A DNA stretch of 36,334 nt from assembly GCA_026770575.1 (NCBI GenBank), contig MU657181.1:631831-668164 (forward strand). Reading direction: 5' to 3'. The notes beneath the pieces were generated by a model. That model was not told where the DNA came from, made no database searches, and worked only from the letters and a program-made list of their open reading frames with translations. Of this stretch, positions 19,808 to 29,413 are shown piece by piece. This DNA is from Pelagophyceae sp. CCMP2097. Its lineage: Eukaryota; Sar; Pelagophyceae. The position numbers were made by a program, and so were the translations under genes. The first letter of the stretch is position 1. The number at the start of each line of letters is the position of its first letter.

Positions 19808-20625
19808 ATGACGAACCACATGGTGCGCGAGGCGTTCCACAAGGGCTGGGAGAATCAGTGGCAGGTCTGCGAGGACCTGGGCATCTTCGAGGAGCCGAGC
19901 GGGCACTCTAAGCGCATCGGCGAACTGAAAATTGGGGACATCATCGTCGCAGACGCCGAGACCTTCGACCCCGACAACAAGATCATCTGGCGCCTCAAGG
20001 ACCCCTCGCCAGGTGCGTCCTTCGGGGGTGAAGGCCGAGGACCAAAGCAACGCCGAGGGCGGAAACCGCCGCGCTGCCGCCCGCGCCCGACGCACAACAC
20101 TCATAGGCGGTTGGATCTACGTCCAAGATGCGGCGTCCGCGTCGGAGCCTGTCTTGGCGGGGGCGTCTTGGCGGGGGCGGGGGCGTCCGTGGCCGTCGGG
20201 GGCGGCATGCGCGCCTTAAGACGATTCCGGTTGGAGTGCGCTAGTCTGCAACCACACTTTGTAGGCGCCCGTCCGCGGCCCCAAGACGTGCGTGCCCGTG
20301 ACGGAGGCCATCGACAAGGCTTTGAAGGCGGGGACGACGTATTGGAAGGTCCGGGGGAAGAAGGGCACCATCGTCCGTAAGTCTTCGCCTCAACGGCCGC
20401 GCGTCGGTATTCGGGCGTCCACCCGCGGCCCGTGCGAGCCTGTAACTAGGCGGCGGCAAGGACATGGACTCTGCGCAGCTCGAGATCATCCCGCTGGGCT
20501 CGGTTTGTTCCATCGTCGAGTCGGCGACGTTGGGCGACGGTAAGGTCCGCTGCCGCATCACCGAGCCAATCGCCGGCTGGATCTCGCGCGACGTCGCCGA
20601 CCGCTGGTACAAGGAGACCAAGTGA
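19808..20625 (+). CDS. Small SH3-like repeat protein
   Basis: Four exons, 19808-20012, 20107-20150, 20265-20376 and 20450-20625, give 178 aa. Introns are 94 nt (GTGCGT), 114 nt (GTCTTG, the weakest) and 73 nt (GTAAGT). The protein appears to be three related beta-barrel-like units. Unit 1 has GELKIGDIIVADAETFD and ends GGWIYVQD. Unit 2 has VTEAIDKALKAGTTYWKVRG. Unit 3 has PLGSVCSIVESATLGDGKVR and ends AGWISRDVADRW. Units 1 and 3 close with a GWI turn as in bacterial-type SH3 or SH3-like repeats. There is no signal peptide or membrane segment. Such repeats bind peptides or glycans in other proteins; here the role is unknown. It is divergent from the Trp-rich gene, with about 217 bp between starts. 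Confidence 0.72.
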
Positions 20626-20739
20626 TCACACCCGCGCAGCGCAGAAGCCCCCCCGCCGAGCCGACGCCGCCGCGATCCGCCGCCGCGTCTGCCGAGACCG
20701 CCCGAGCCACGCCTCGGCGTGCAGGATGCGGCCTCTTGG

Positions 20740-20745
20740 AATAAA
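20740..20745 (+). terminator. Candidate poly(A) signal AATAAA
   Basis: The hexamer lies about 115 bp beyond the stop of the SH3-like gene, in the 146-bp gap before the convergent leucine-rich-repeat gene. Position is the only support. Confidence 0.3.
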
Positions 20746-20771
20746 ACAGTTACTCTTCAGGACACAACAAC

Positions 20772-22233
20772 TTATGAGACCTGGGGCGTGCCCGCTTGCT
20801 TCTCGCGGAGTCGGAAGGCATCCTTGATCTTTTCGGGTTTTGCGTTTTGGAACTCTGCGGGGAACAGTTGCCCCGCGTCGGCAGCGAGCTTCTTCAGCTC
20901 GCCGAGCTCGCGCTTCGTCGCGAAGCGGTCGCGCTGGAACAGCAAACACGCGGCGTGCGCGAGGGCGGACACGAGGGGCGGCTCGATGTCCGCGTAGAGC
21001 GCGTATAGAGCCGCGCTGACGTCGGCGATGCACGCCGCGCGCTCGTCGGCCAGTGACCGCTGCAGCGCCCAGACGGCGGAGCGCACGCCGGCGCCCGTGA
21101 TGGCGCGCGGGTCCTGCGGCAGCACTTGGGCGGCGTACTTTATCAAAAACTGGACGTCCTCCAGCTCCAGCGGCCGCTCGCTCGGGCCGGCGACGTAGAT
21201 TGCGCGGATGTAGCCCTCGACGTGCTGAGGGTCGATGCGGTCGTAGTAGAGGGCGCGCATCTTGAGCTCGAGGTCTGCGCTGAGGCGCTTCTTGTCGTTG
21301 TCGCGGCGCATCGCCGTAAACTGCTCGCGCACCCGGCGCGCGGCGCCGTGGGCGTCCCGCGCGGCGCGGACGTCAGCGGGCAGGAGCCGGTCGCAGTTGC
21401 GCACGACGTTGCGCAGGTCGCCGAGGTCGGGAAACTCGCCGCAGACGGCGTCGACGAGCCCGGCAATGGCCTCGCGGTGCTCGCGCACGTCCGCAGACTC
21501 GCGGTACACGCCCGCGAGGCACTGGTCCAGCATCGTGTCGCGCAGCGCCGTCCGCTGGTCCTCGACGCCCAACAGGTCCATCAGCGCGAGCGTGTCGAGC
21601 GGCGTCACGTACACAGACGCGACCGTCGCCGCGTAGGGCGTGCGCGTCACGTCCAGCTCCACAAGGCACTTCAGCCGGCCCAGAGACATGGGCACGTCCT
21701 CCAGCCGCGTCGCGCGCAGGTCCAGCACCTTCCTACGGCCGGATCTCGAAGACGCGCCGGGGACGACGTCGGCCGGCCGCGGCGACGGAGCGACGCGCGG
21801 CGTGACTCACAGGCGCCGGCAGAACTCGATCTCGGGCGGGAGGGCGCGCAGTGGATTGTCGTTGAGCCAGAGCTGCTCGAGGCACCTGTGCCGCGCGTCG
21901 ACGGCGCAGGCGGCGCTCGCGCCGGCGTCTCGCAGGTGCCGCTCACGTGAGGTCGCGCACGCAGTCGGAGAGTTCTGTGATGCAGTTGCCGCCGAGGTCG
22001 AGCCGTACGAGGGAGGCGAGGCTCCAGACGTCGCTCGGGACGTCTGGAAGCGAGAGGTTGCAGAGCGTGAGCACCTTGGACCGCTGCGCGAGGTCGTACC
22101 GCGGCGCCAGCGACGCCGTCTCCTGTTGCAGCTCCACGCGCCGCCGCAGCGACACGCGCGACGACGCGCGCGACATTGGCCCCGCCCGCGCTGCAAAACG
22201 CTTCGGGAAACGAACCGCGCTACGGGGTTTCAT
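20772..22233 (-). CDS. Leucine-rich-repeat protein with helical C-terminal region
   Basis: Minus-strand exons 22233-21947, 21885-21811 and 21732-20772, with introns of 61 nt (GTGAGC...CACAG) and 78 nt (GTGAGT...CGTAG), give 440 aa from the first ATG, or 421 aa from the ATG at 22176. Repeats run through the joins: LASLVRLDLGGNCITEL, then LEQLWLNDNPLRALPPEIEF, then LKVLDLRATRLEDVPMSLG and LKCLVELDVTRTPYA. These match the xxLxxLxLxxNxLxxLP type. The remaining 270 residues are charged and helical (ALYYDRIDPQHVEGYIRAIY, FATKRELGELKKLAADAG) and match no family I know. LRR domains mediate protein binding, so an adaptor role is likely. There is no signal peptide, so it is probably cytosolic. The start choice is open because both ATGs are in frame and precede the repeats. 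Confidence 0.82.
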
Positions 22234-22436
22234 GAAATCCTGCCAACGGATTAAAGTGCCGTGTCAATAATGTGAGATTTACCTCGCTCGCTTTGTCTTA
22301 TTCTCAAGTTGAGCCAGCCGGATCGAGTCGGAGGCGCTTGGCGCTTTGCGACCCCGTCCGGCCCACCCGCCCCACGCACCGGCCGGGCGGCGGCGGTGGT
22401 TGGTGCGGCGCGCGGCGGCGTTTTTGAAAGTTTGCC

Positions 22437-23254
22437 ATGGCCAACTACTCTACGCCGCCCGGCTTCCCGGCGTACTCGCAGTTCGCGCGGGCCGAGGCGC
22501 CGGCGGCGGCCTACGACGACCCGCGCGGCGACTACGGCTTCTGCCGCGACGCGGACACTTCGGTGGACATGCGCCAGCGGTCGTACTCGACGCTCGGAGG
22601 CCGAATGGCCATGCACGACGACTCGTACGCGCCCGCGCGGCCCTCCACCGCGCCCCTGCCCATTCCAGAGGGCGGCCGACGAGAAAGCAGCGACCAGGTG
22701 CGCCCCGTTTACCGGCAAAGGGCCGCAACCCGCGACGGCGGCGCGAAGAAGGACGGCGTTCCGCGCGCCCCGGGCCGGAGCGCCCGCCGCCCTAGGCCAA
22801 CCTCGCGCTGCTGATCTCGTCGATGCAAGCCCTCACCGCCGTCGTCGCGCAGCACGGGGAAGAGCTGAGACATCTCCGCGAGGAGAACCGGAGCCTCCGG
22901 GCCGCCGCGGCCGTCGCGGCGGAGGCGCGCGACCAGTCGACTATGGCTTTGCAGTCCATGACTCGCATGGAAGCGAGATTTGCGGCGCTCGAGCGCGCCG
23001 CCAGCTCGCCGGCGCCCGCGCCGCAGCTGTGGGCGCAGCCGGCGTCGGCGATCTCGAGGCCCTCGAGCTCGTCGGCGTTTAGCGACCACGGCTCCGAGAC
23101 GCACGCGCGCGAATGGTCGACGCCGGCGTATCGGCCGCTCCACGAAGCGTCCAGCCAGGGCGGGTTTCTCCGAGATTCCGACCACTCCGCGTTCGCGTCG
23201 TCAAACGACCCGCGGCTCGGAGGCATCGACCACCACTCCTTCTCGTCGACCTAG
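22437..23254 (+). CDS. Coiled-coil protein of unknown function
   Basis: Two exons, 22437-22697 and 22796-23254, flank a 98-nt intron (GTGCGC...CCTAG, phase 0) and give 239 aa. The N-terminal half is disordered, Tyr/Ser/Pro-rich (NYSTPPGFPAYSQFARAEAP). Exon 2 opens with a helix, LALLISSMQALTAVVAQHGE, followed by a heptad-like coiled coil through ELRHLREENRSLR and MTRMEARFAALERA. The tail is Ser/His-rich and disordered. No catalytic motif or targeting peptide is visible. It could be a structural or centrosomal-type adaptor, but nothing specific supports that. It is divergent from the LRR gene, with about 203 bp between first ATGs. Confidence 0.7.
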
Positions 23255-23594
23255 GGATCATCGCCGCTGCCGCGGCGGCAGCGGTCGCTTCCCCAATACA
23301 AAAAAAAACACGCCGCGCTCGCAACCTGCACACAGAAGAGCATCGATTGTATCATAAAAAATGAGTAAAAGTTTGACAGTGACACAGTCCGCCTCTGGAT
23401 CTCCCGCCGTGCGAGAACGTGGCTTGGCACACCACCTCGTCTCCCGCCAAAGAGAATTATGGACCCGTTGACTCGAAATGACTCAGTCTTGCCGTTGCAA
23501 ACTTTTTTCAGATCAAACGGGCACCGACGTTGAGAAAAAAAACTCGAGGCCAGAGCCGAGAGCCCGCGCGTCGTTCCTCCGCGCCGCGGGCGAG
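23255..23594. other. Promoter spacer upstream of INCENP
   Basis: These 340 bp separate the tandem coiled-coil and INCENP genes, with an A-rich patch at 23302-23310 and moderately AT-rich sequence to 23540. An in-frame ATG at 23478 would extend INCENP by 39 residues (MTQSCRCKLFSD...), but that stretch lacks the codon bias of the gene, so I leave it as 5' leader. Confidence 0.45.
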
Positions 23595-26054
23595 ATGGAG
23601 GGCAGGGACTACGTCGGGAGCGTGCTCGACCGGCTCGAGAACCTCTGTGATGATTACATGAGCAAGGCGCGCAAGATGGCGCGCGACGACCAGGCCACTT
23701 TGCAGGAGCAGCTCGAGCGCGCTCGGAAGCGGTTGCGCGGCTCGGACGGCTCCGCGGTGCAGATGCCCCCGGCGGAGAGCGCCCGGAAGCCGCTGGGCGA
23801 GAAGAACACGAACGCCCCGGTCGCGGCGGCCACGACGGCGTCGAAGCCGGCTGCGAGCCACGACGGCCCCGCCTCGCCTCGAGGCTTGGTCGTGCTCGCG
23901 GGCGTCCAGGAGACGACGGTGGAGTATAGCTTCAAGGACCTGCAGCGCGAGTGCAAGGCGCGCGGCCTCAAGGCGGCTGGGAAGAAAAATGAGCTCAAGG
24001 AGCGCCTCGACGAGGCGATCGCCGCGGAGATCAAGTCGCAGAAGGCGTCGGACCTCGACGCGGAGGAGGACGAGGAGTTGGAGGAGGAGGCGCCGGAGGC
24101 GGCCGAGACGGCGCAAGACGCCGCGCCGCGGCCCGTGCCGTTGGCGGCGGCGCCGATCGTCGAGGCAGCCGCCGTCGAGACTGAGAAATTCGTCTCGGCC
24201 CCGAGCGGCGCCGTCGCGGCGGCGCCGATGGAGTGGACGGAGCCCGTCGCCAAGGCCGCCGCGAGCTCGACGACGACGGCATTTTCCGTGGTGGTGGAGA
24301 AGGCGTCGGGCGCCGCGTCGTCGTCCTCGTTTCCTCCAAAGCCCGTCGGCGACGCGCCGGCGGCGGGCACGCGCGAGGAGCCGGTGGACGTCGACGCGAT
24401 CGCCATCGACGTCTGCGCCTCGGTGGCCCCGGACGCCGCGAGCAAAAAGGGCATCTTCGGCTCGCTGCTCTCCTACACGGGCTTCCTCCAGCAACAGCAG
24501 CAGCAGCTGGAGTCCGCGCCGACGCCGGCGGCGACGTCGGCGCCGACGCCTTCTCGGCCCACCGACGTCCCGAAGCCGGGTGCGGCTATGTCGCCGATGG
24601 TCGAGCCGTTTGACGACGCGGCAGAGCTGCAGCAAATCGTCGACCTCCCCGCGCCAAAGGCCGTCGCTGCGGTCGCAAAGCCCGCCGCGCCCAAGGCGGC
24701 GCCGGCGTCTATCGTGGGCGTCCAGCGCCACAACCTCGAGGAGTTCCGCGCGCGCCAGCTCAAAGAGGCCGAGGCGAAAAAGGAGCAGCAGGCGCTCCGC
24801 GAAAAGGTGCCTCGCCCACCCGCGCTCCGGGGGATGACGCCGCTCCGGCGAGCGCCGCGAAGACGCGCGCGACTAGGAACGCCACGAGCGCCTCGTCGCG
24901 GAGAAGCGCCGCAAGGAGGCCGAAGAGACGGCCAAGCGCACGGCCGCGGTCAAGTGAGTCAAAAGACTCGCGCTCGCCGCGGCCCGGCCGTGACCGCTCT
25001 TCGCAGGCGGCGCGAGGAGGCCGACAAACGGCGACGCGAGCTCGACGACGAAGCCGAAGTTCGACGTGGATACCCGTGTCATCTTTTTTGGGACATCGAG
25101 CGCGCGGTCCGACGTTGATCCCCGGCGTCTCAGGCATCGAGGCGGCAGCGCCCGTAGTCCCCGCGGTGCGCGAGCCCGTGGCGGCGCCGTCCGCCGCGGT
25201 CGCACAAACGTACCTTTGAGCGGCGTCTGGGCACTGGCGGAAACGCGCCGCCCTCGTGAAACGAGCGTCCGAGCCAGCCTTTTCGAACTTTGCGACGGCT
25301 ATGAGACGGATGTGCCGCCCGACGACGCTGCGCTAGGCCCGCGCCGGCGGCGAGCGCGCCCTCTGCTGCGCTGGAGCCGAAGCGGCTGACGCCAGCGCCG
25401 TGCGTCGAACTGACGTCTGGCGGATTCGCCCCCACCCCGCAACTCCGCACGTAGGCCCGTCGCCGCCTCGAGCAGCGCGCACCTGGCGTCGTCGTCGAGC
25501 GGCCGCCTGGCGGTGCGTTTGCTTGTCGTGTTGGTGCCCGACGTCTTTGACGGTCGCATGCTTTAGGAGCCGTTTGGGGCGGCGGCCAAGGTCGAGTTGA
25601 AGCAGGCGCAGAAGAACCTCGGCCCCATGGACACTTACGAGATTTCGGACCGCGAGGAGTCTACGGACGAGGAGAGCGGCGACGAAGAGGACAAGAACAA
25701 GCCCCAAAAGTGCGCTCCTCCGCCGCCCCCCCTCCCCCGTGCACCTCCTTCGCAGGCACGTGCCGGCCTGGGCGAGCGGCAACACGCTCAAGGACGCGCT
25801 CCGGGCGCAGACGAATTTGAACCCTTCCAACTACTTTCCCGTCACGGCGACGACGTGCGAGCTCAAGGACATCTTCAAGTCGAACAAGGGCTTCAAGAAG
25901 CGCACTTCCAGTGAGTATACCGCATGACCTGCGCCGAAACGCCAGACTCAGCCGACGGACGCGCGTAGGCCAAAACTGGGCGCAGGACCTGAGCACGTTC
26001 CAAGAGCGGCAAAAGTACCGCATCGAGATGGGCTTCTCACCGCCCAAGAAGTGA
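23595..26054 (+). CDS. INCENP: INCENP (inner centromere protein) with a SAP domain
   Basis: Nine exons: 23595-24806, 24877-24953, 25007-25065, 25134-25209, 25337-25399, 25455-25512, 25567-25709, 25756-25910 and 25969-26054. All junctions are GT/AG and in phase, giving 642 aa. The IN-box at about 538-617 is diagnostic: YEISDREESTDEE, then HVPAWASGNTLKDALRAQ, then LKDIFKSNKGF and KKRTSSQNW. KRTSS matches the Aurora-B phosphorylated TSS motif of animal INCENP. INCENP scaffolds the chromosomal passenger complex and activates Aurora kinase at centromeres and the spindle midzone. The N-terminus (GRDYVGSVLDRLENLCDDYM) is a helix where survivin/borealin binding is expected. Residues about 110-145 are a SAP DNA-binding helix pair (YSFKDLQRECKARGL, GKKNELKERLDEAI). 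A charged coiled coil spans about 385-450, and Ala/Pro/Ser linkers fill the rest. The short exons at 25134-25512 encode linker only and are the least certain. Confidence 0.88.
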
Positions 26055-26423
26055 CCGCGCACGCGCGCGCGCGGCGATCGTGGGACGATCCCCGGACCCC
26101 GCGCGGTTCTTCGACCTCATCACCCGCCTCCATGTCACTCTACCACAGCCCCCGCCAGGAGCGAGCAGCGCGCGCCACCTCCGAGTGCAGCAGCAGCAGC
26201 AGCACCACCAACCCGCGGCTCTCGCGATACAGTAATGATTGCAAAAGCACCCTCCAACGAGCGACGCGTCCGCCCGGCCCGGGCGTCGGTTGCGAGTCAT
26301 CCATGCACTCCGGGCGTCGTCGCGAGTCACACACATTCCATTTTTATCAAAATCGCGTCGGCCACTCGCGGGCGTGGTTTATTGTCCGCCGGGTGTCGTT
26401 GCGCGTCGCGCGCAAATGATTCG
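26055..26423. other. Spacer between convergent genes
   Basis: These 369 bp lie between the INCENP and methyltransferase stops. The region holds no supportable gene. It contains a CAG-type run at 26187-26201 and, near the right end, a 24-bp segment (26361-26384) matching 20 of 24 bases of the methyltransferase 3' end at 26438-26461. Confidence 0.5.
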
Positions 26424-27953
26424 TCAGCGTTGCATGAGCCATTCGAGGGCGTGGTGCATTGCGTTTCGGCACTCGACGTTCGTCGGCGGCGGCGCCCAGA
26501 GCCGGGGCGTGTCGACGCACTTGTACTCGTATCGGCACTGGTCGTTGTCGGACCGGAGGCCGCGCGCGAGGAGGACCATGCCGTTGGTGACCGTGTCGGC
26601 GCCCTGGGCCGCGTAGTTTTCCGCCCACGTCTCCGCAATGGCGCCGCCGCGGCGCGCGGCGACGGCCTTGGCCGACGTCGAACCCGTCGACCCGACGGCC
26701 CACGCGGCCGCCGGTGGCCGGTCTACGAGGACGACGCACTTGAAGCCCGGGCAGGGCGCGCCGTCCTTCGCGTCTTCGTGGTGCGCCTCTGCCCACCAAC
26801 GGCCGACGCGCTGCGCGAATAAATCCGGGTCGCCGTGGATCTCCAGCACGATGGAGGCGACGCCACCCTCGCTGAGGCGCTTGGAAGCAAACTTGACGCA
26901 GTCGGAGACGACGGCCTCGCCCGTGACGCCGCCATTTGCAAAGGCGTCGTAGGCCACGCCCTCGGGCACGGCGACGTAGGGCGGATTGGAGACGACGACG
27001 TCGTACTTGAGCTCGTCGCCGACGTCGATGCTCACCGCGCTCATGCCCGTCGTCGGCAGCGCGTTGCGGTTCAGCGCGCTGTTGAGCCGCGCAAAGTTCG
27101 CCGCGCGCGCGTGCATCTCGACGGCGCGCACCGTCACCGCGCACTCCGGCGCCGCCGCCAGCGCGACGAGGCCCTGCACGCCGGACCCGGCGCAGAGGTC
27201 GGCGACGCGGAACGTCGAGTCGCCGCGCTTGGCCATGGTGCGAATCACCAGCGCCGTGCAGTCGGCGAGGGCGAGGGAGCACGGGCTGAGGTACATGCAC
27301 GCCTCTTCGCCTTTTGGGCAGGCGCGGCGGTGGTTCGGCGGCTGGAAATCCGTCGCGATCAAAAGCTGGCTCCGCCGCGCGGCGTCCGCGGCGACCTTGT
27401 CGTAAAACCCCTCAAACGTCGTCGCCGCCGCCGGCGCGTTTGCCGCAGCGCGCGGCCAGGCGAGGGCGCCGACGTCGAGGGGCCAGAGCGCGACCTTTGA
27501 CCGCAGCGCATCCGGGCCGTTGGCCTCGAGGAGGCCGAGCTCTTCCAGCCGCGCGCACGTCCTCAAGAGGTCGGCGGAGAGGTCGGCCTTCCGGACGTTG
27601 ACTTCGGCGCCGAGGGCGAAGAGTGCGATCATGGCGTCGAGGTCGTCGCCCGCCGGTACGGCGCGGTTGCCAGACTGCTTCAGAAGCACCGTCGGCGCGG
27701 CGAGCTTCGCCGCTGCCGGCATCACGCGCTGGGACGTTGCCTCGGCGCCGTAGTCTACGAGGCCCGCTCTCACCCAGGCCAGGCTGACGCCGTCCACCGC
27801 GTCCGCCGCCGCCGCCGGGTCGAAGATGGCCGTGACCGACTGTGAAATGTCCTGGTTCGTCAACATCCGCGCCCGCGTCAACGTCCGCGCCTGCGTCATC
27901 ACCGGCGCCAGCGCCAGCGCCGCCGGCAGCAGGACCAGGACGACGACGCGCAT
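26424..27953 (-). CDS. Targeted class I SAM methyltransferase with NPPY motif
   Basis: A single exon of 509 aa begins MRVVVLVLLPAALALAP, a hydrophobic leader suggesting entry to the ER or plastid route; the longer upstream reading frame lacks this logic. Residues about 60-200 form an N-terminal helical/winged domain (RTCARLEELGLLEANG). The Rossmann methyltransferase core follows: motif I VADLCAGSGVQG (250-261), AVEMHARAANFARLN (277-291) binding the ribose region, and the catalytic VVVSNPPYV (321-327). NPPY is typical of amino-methylating enzymes acting on Gln, adenine or guanine (HemK/PrmC, RsmC-like). A C-terminal domain of about 150 aa has Trp-rich and Cys-containing stretches. The arrangement resembles bacterial two-domain NPPY methyltransferases. 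The substrate is unknown. It has no intron, unlike most neighbours. It lies downstream of the ADH gene on the same strand. Confidence 0.83.
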   Translation of the reverse strand: MRVVVLVLLPAALALAPVMTQARTLTRARMLTNQDISQSVTAIFDPAAAADAVDGVSLAWVRAGLVDYGAEATSQRVMPAAAKLAAPTVLLKQSGNRAVPAGDDLDAMIALFALGAEVNVRKADLSADLLRTCARLEELGLLEANGPDALRSKVALWPLDVGALAWPRAAANAPAAATTFEGFYDKVAADAARRSQLLIATDFQPPNHRRACPKGEEACMYLSPCSLALADCTALVIRTMAKRGDSTFRVADLCAGSGVQGLVALAAAPECAVTVRAVEMHARAANFARLNSALNRNALPTTGMSAVSIDVGDELKYDVVVSNPPYVAVPEGVAYDAFANGGVTGEAVVSDCVKFASKRLSEGGVASIVLEIHGDPDLFAQRVGRWWAEAHHEDAKDGAPCPGFKCVVLVDRPPAAAWAVGSTGSTSAKAVAARRGGAIAETWAENYAAQGADTVTNGMVLLARGLRSDNDQCRYEYKCVDTPRLWAPPPTNVECRNAMHHALEWLMQR

Positions 27954-27983
27954 CCTGCCGCGACCCTCCCCGCTGAACTTGTG

Positions 27984-28008
27984 TTGTCGCTCCGAGTCGG
28001 AGCGACAA
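27984..28008. promoter_or_regulatory. Perfect 12-bp inverted repeat around one G
   Basis: Arms TTGTCGCTCCGA and TCGGAGCGACAA flank a single G, making a 25-bp perfect palindrome 31 bp upstream of the methyltransferase start codon. A degenerate half site (GGATCGGAACGAC) follows at 28018-28030. The position suggests a 5' UTR hairpin or a dimeric protein site. Confidence 0.55.
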
Positions 28009-28153
28009 AATAGTTCGGGATCGGAACGACATGCACGTGCTAAACGTGCCGCAGAGCCCACGCGTGCGCCGACACATCATTCCCGGTTCGAGCCGCTGCC
28101 GCCGCCGCCTCCGAGTCGGCCTCGCCCCTCGAGATGCGAGTCCAGAAGGTTCT

Positions 28154-29215
28154 TTACTCGGTTAATTTGACGTCAAAGTCGTTGATCACGATCTTCCCCG
28201 TGCACTCGGCGTTCCGGAGGCGGTCGAGACCGAGCTTCTGGAAGTCGGAGACGTGGATGGTGGAGTCGACGACGGTCGAGACCGTGCCCGCGGCGACCAG
28301 AGCGAGGGCCTCTTCGAGATCTTGCAAAGTGGCGCCGACGGACCCGACGACCGTCTGCTCGTAGACAACCAAAGGGATCGGGTGCGCGCGGAGCTCGTGC
28401 TCCGAGCCGGCCGTGTAGCCGAGGAGGACGAGGCGCCCGCGCTTGCCCAGCGCGCCGGCCCAGCCGACGCAGGCGTCGAGCGTCTCGCGCGACCCAACGC
28501 ACTCAAAGACCACGTCCGCGCCCTCGCCGCCCGTCGCCGCGCGCACGGCGGCGGCCACGTCGGCGTTGCCATCGATTGCGACGTCGGCGCCCAACGCGAC
28601 GGCCTTGTCGCGGTGCACTTGCTGCCGGGCCACCGCGATGACGAAGCAGCCGTAGTGCTTGGCGAGCTGCACCAGCCCGTGGCCGACGCCGTTGCAGCCG
28701 TAGACGACCACAAACTCGCCGCGCTTCAGGCCGCCCGCGCGCTTGACGGCGTGCACCGCCGTCGTGACGCCGCAGCCCACGGGCGCCGCGGCCTCGAAGG
28801 ACAGGTCATTGGTCGGGAGCTTTACCGCATTGCGCGCCGGCGCGGAAAGGTACTTGGCGAGGGCGCCGTCGGAGATGAAGCCGAACTCGGCGACGAGCGA
28901 ACCGCAGAGCTGCTCGTCGCCGGTGCCGCACCACCGGCACGCGCCGCACCCGACGTAGTAGTACACGACGACGCGCTCGCCGATGCGCTTGGGGTCGACG
29001 CCGGTGCCGACCTCGACGATAACACCCGCCGCCTCGTGGCCCAGTGTCATCGGCGCCACGCCGAGGTTCAAAGTGCCATCCTCAAAGTGCAGGTCGGTAT
29101 GGCACAAGGCCGCCGCCTTGACCTCGACGACGACGCCGCCCATAGCCGCCTTTGGGATCGGCACCAGGTCCAGCGACACCTTCCCGACGCCGTGGTACCG
29201 CACCGCCTGCATCAT
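28154..29215 (-). CDS. Zinc-dependent alcohol dehydrogenase (MDR superfamily)
   Basis: A single exon of 353 aa starts at the first of two adjacent Met codons (MMQAVRYHGVG). The upstream in-frame extension to 29320 is Arg/Ser-rich and looks like 5' leader. Catalytic zinc ligands are Cys38 (CHTDLH), His60-Glu61 (GHEAAG) and Cys148 (PVGCGVT). Structural zinc ligands are Cys90, 93, 96 and 104 (CGACRWCGTGDEQLC). The NAD(P)-binding loop is GCNGVG at 173-178. The fold therefore predicts reversible oxidation of an alcohol to an aldehyde or ketone with NAD(P). The Y-Y-Y-V-G run before the structural zinc and overall length resemble bacterial and fungal ADHs of the AdhP type. There is no evident targeting peptide, so it is probably cytosolic. 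The substrate is unknown. Confidence 0.9.
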   Translation of the reverse strand: MMQAVRYHGVGKVSLDLVPIPKAAMGGVVVEVKAAALCHTDLHFEDGTLNLGVAPMTLGHEAAGVIVEVGTGVDPKRIGERVVVYYYVGCGACRWCGTGDEQLCGSLVAEFGFISDGALAKYLSAPARNAVKLPTNDLSFEAAAPVGCGVTTAVHAVKRAGGLKRGEFVVVYGCNGVGHGLVQLAKHYGCFVIAVARQQVHRDKAVALGADVAIDGNADVAAAVRAATGGEGADVVFECVGSRETLDACVGWAGALGKRGRLVLLGYTAGSEHELRAHPIPLVVYEQTVVGSVGATLQDLEEALALVAAGTVSTVVDSTIHVSDFQKLGLDRLRNAECTGKIVINDFDVKLTE

Positions 29216-29378
29216 CAGGCTTCTATGATGCAATCCGCGGTTCTCTGCGCTACGCGAGCTCAACCACTCGTGACCGCGAGATGACCGGGCCCTTCGACGA
29301 ATCTCGGAATGCAAATGCACGACCCTTGTGCGAGGCCTTCGCGTGGACCCTTCTGCGACGTCCTCTTGTGATAGGTCT

Positions 29379-29408
29379 TACGCTCCCGGCCGGGCACGCT
29401 CCCGGCCG
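29379..29408. repeat. Direct repeat of ACGCTCCCGGCCGG
   Basis: Two identical 14-bp copies, 29379-29392 and 29395-29408, are separated by 2 bp just beyond the stop of the glycine-zipper gene and about 165 bp upstream of the ADH start. Each ends in the palindromic CCGGCCGG-like block. The position between two minus-strand genes fits either a 3' end or a promoter element. Confidence 0.5.
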
Positions 29409-29413
29409 GTCCC

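Noticed and set aside
23478..23594. In-frame N-terminal extension of INCENP from the ATG at 23478
   Set aside because: The 39 extra residues lack the gene's codon bias and include a Lys/Arg/Pro-rich leader; the ATG at 23595 opens directly on the conserved-looking helix.
23508..24731. 407-codon minus-strand ORF opposite INCENP
   Set aside because: It is Arg/His-rich, has no domain, and is the predictable antisense reading of a GC-biased coding exon with a well-supported plus-strand protein.
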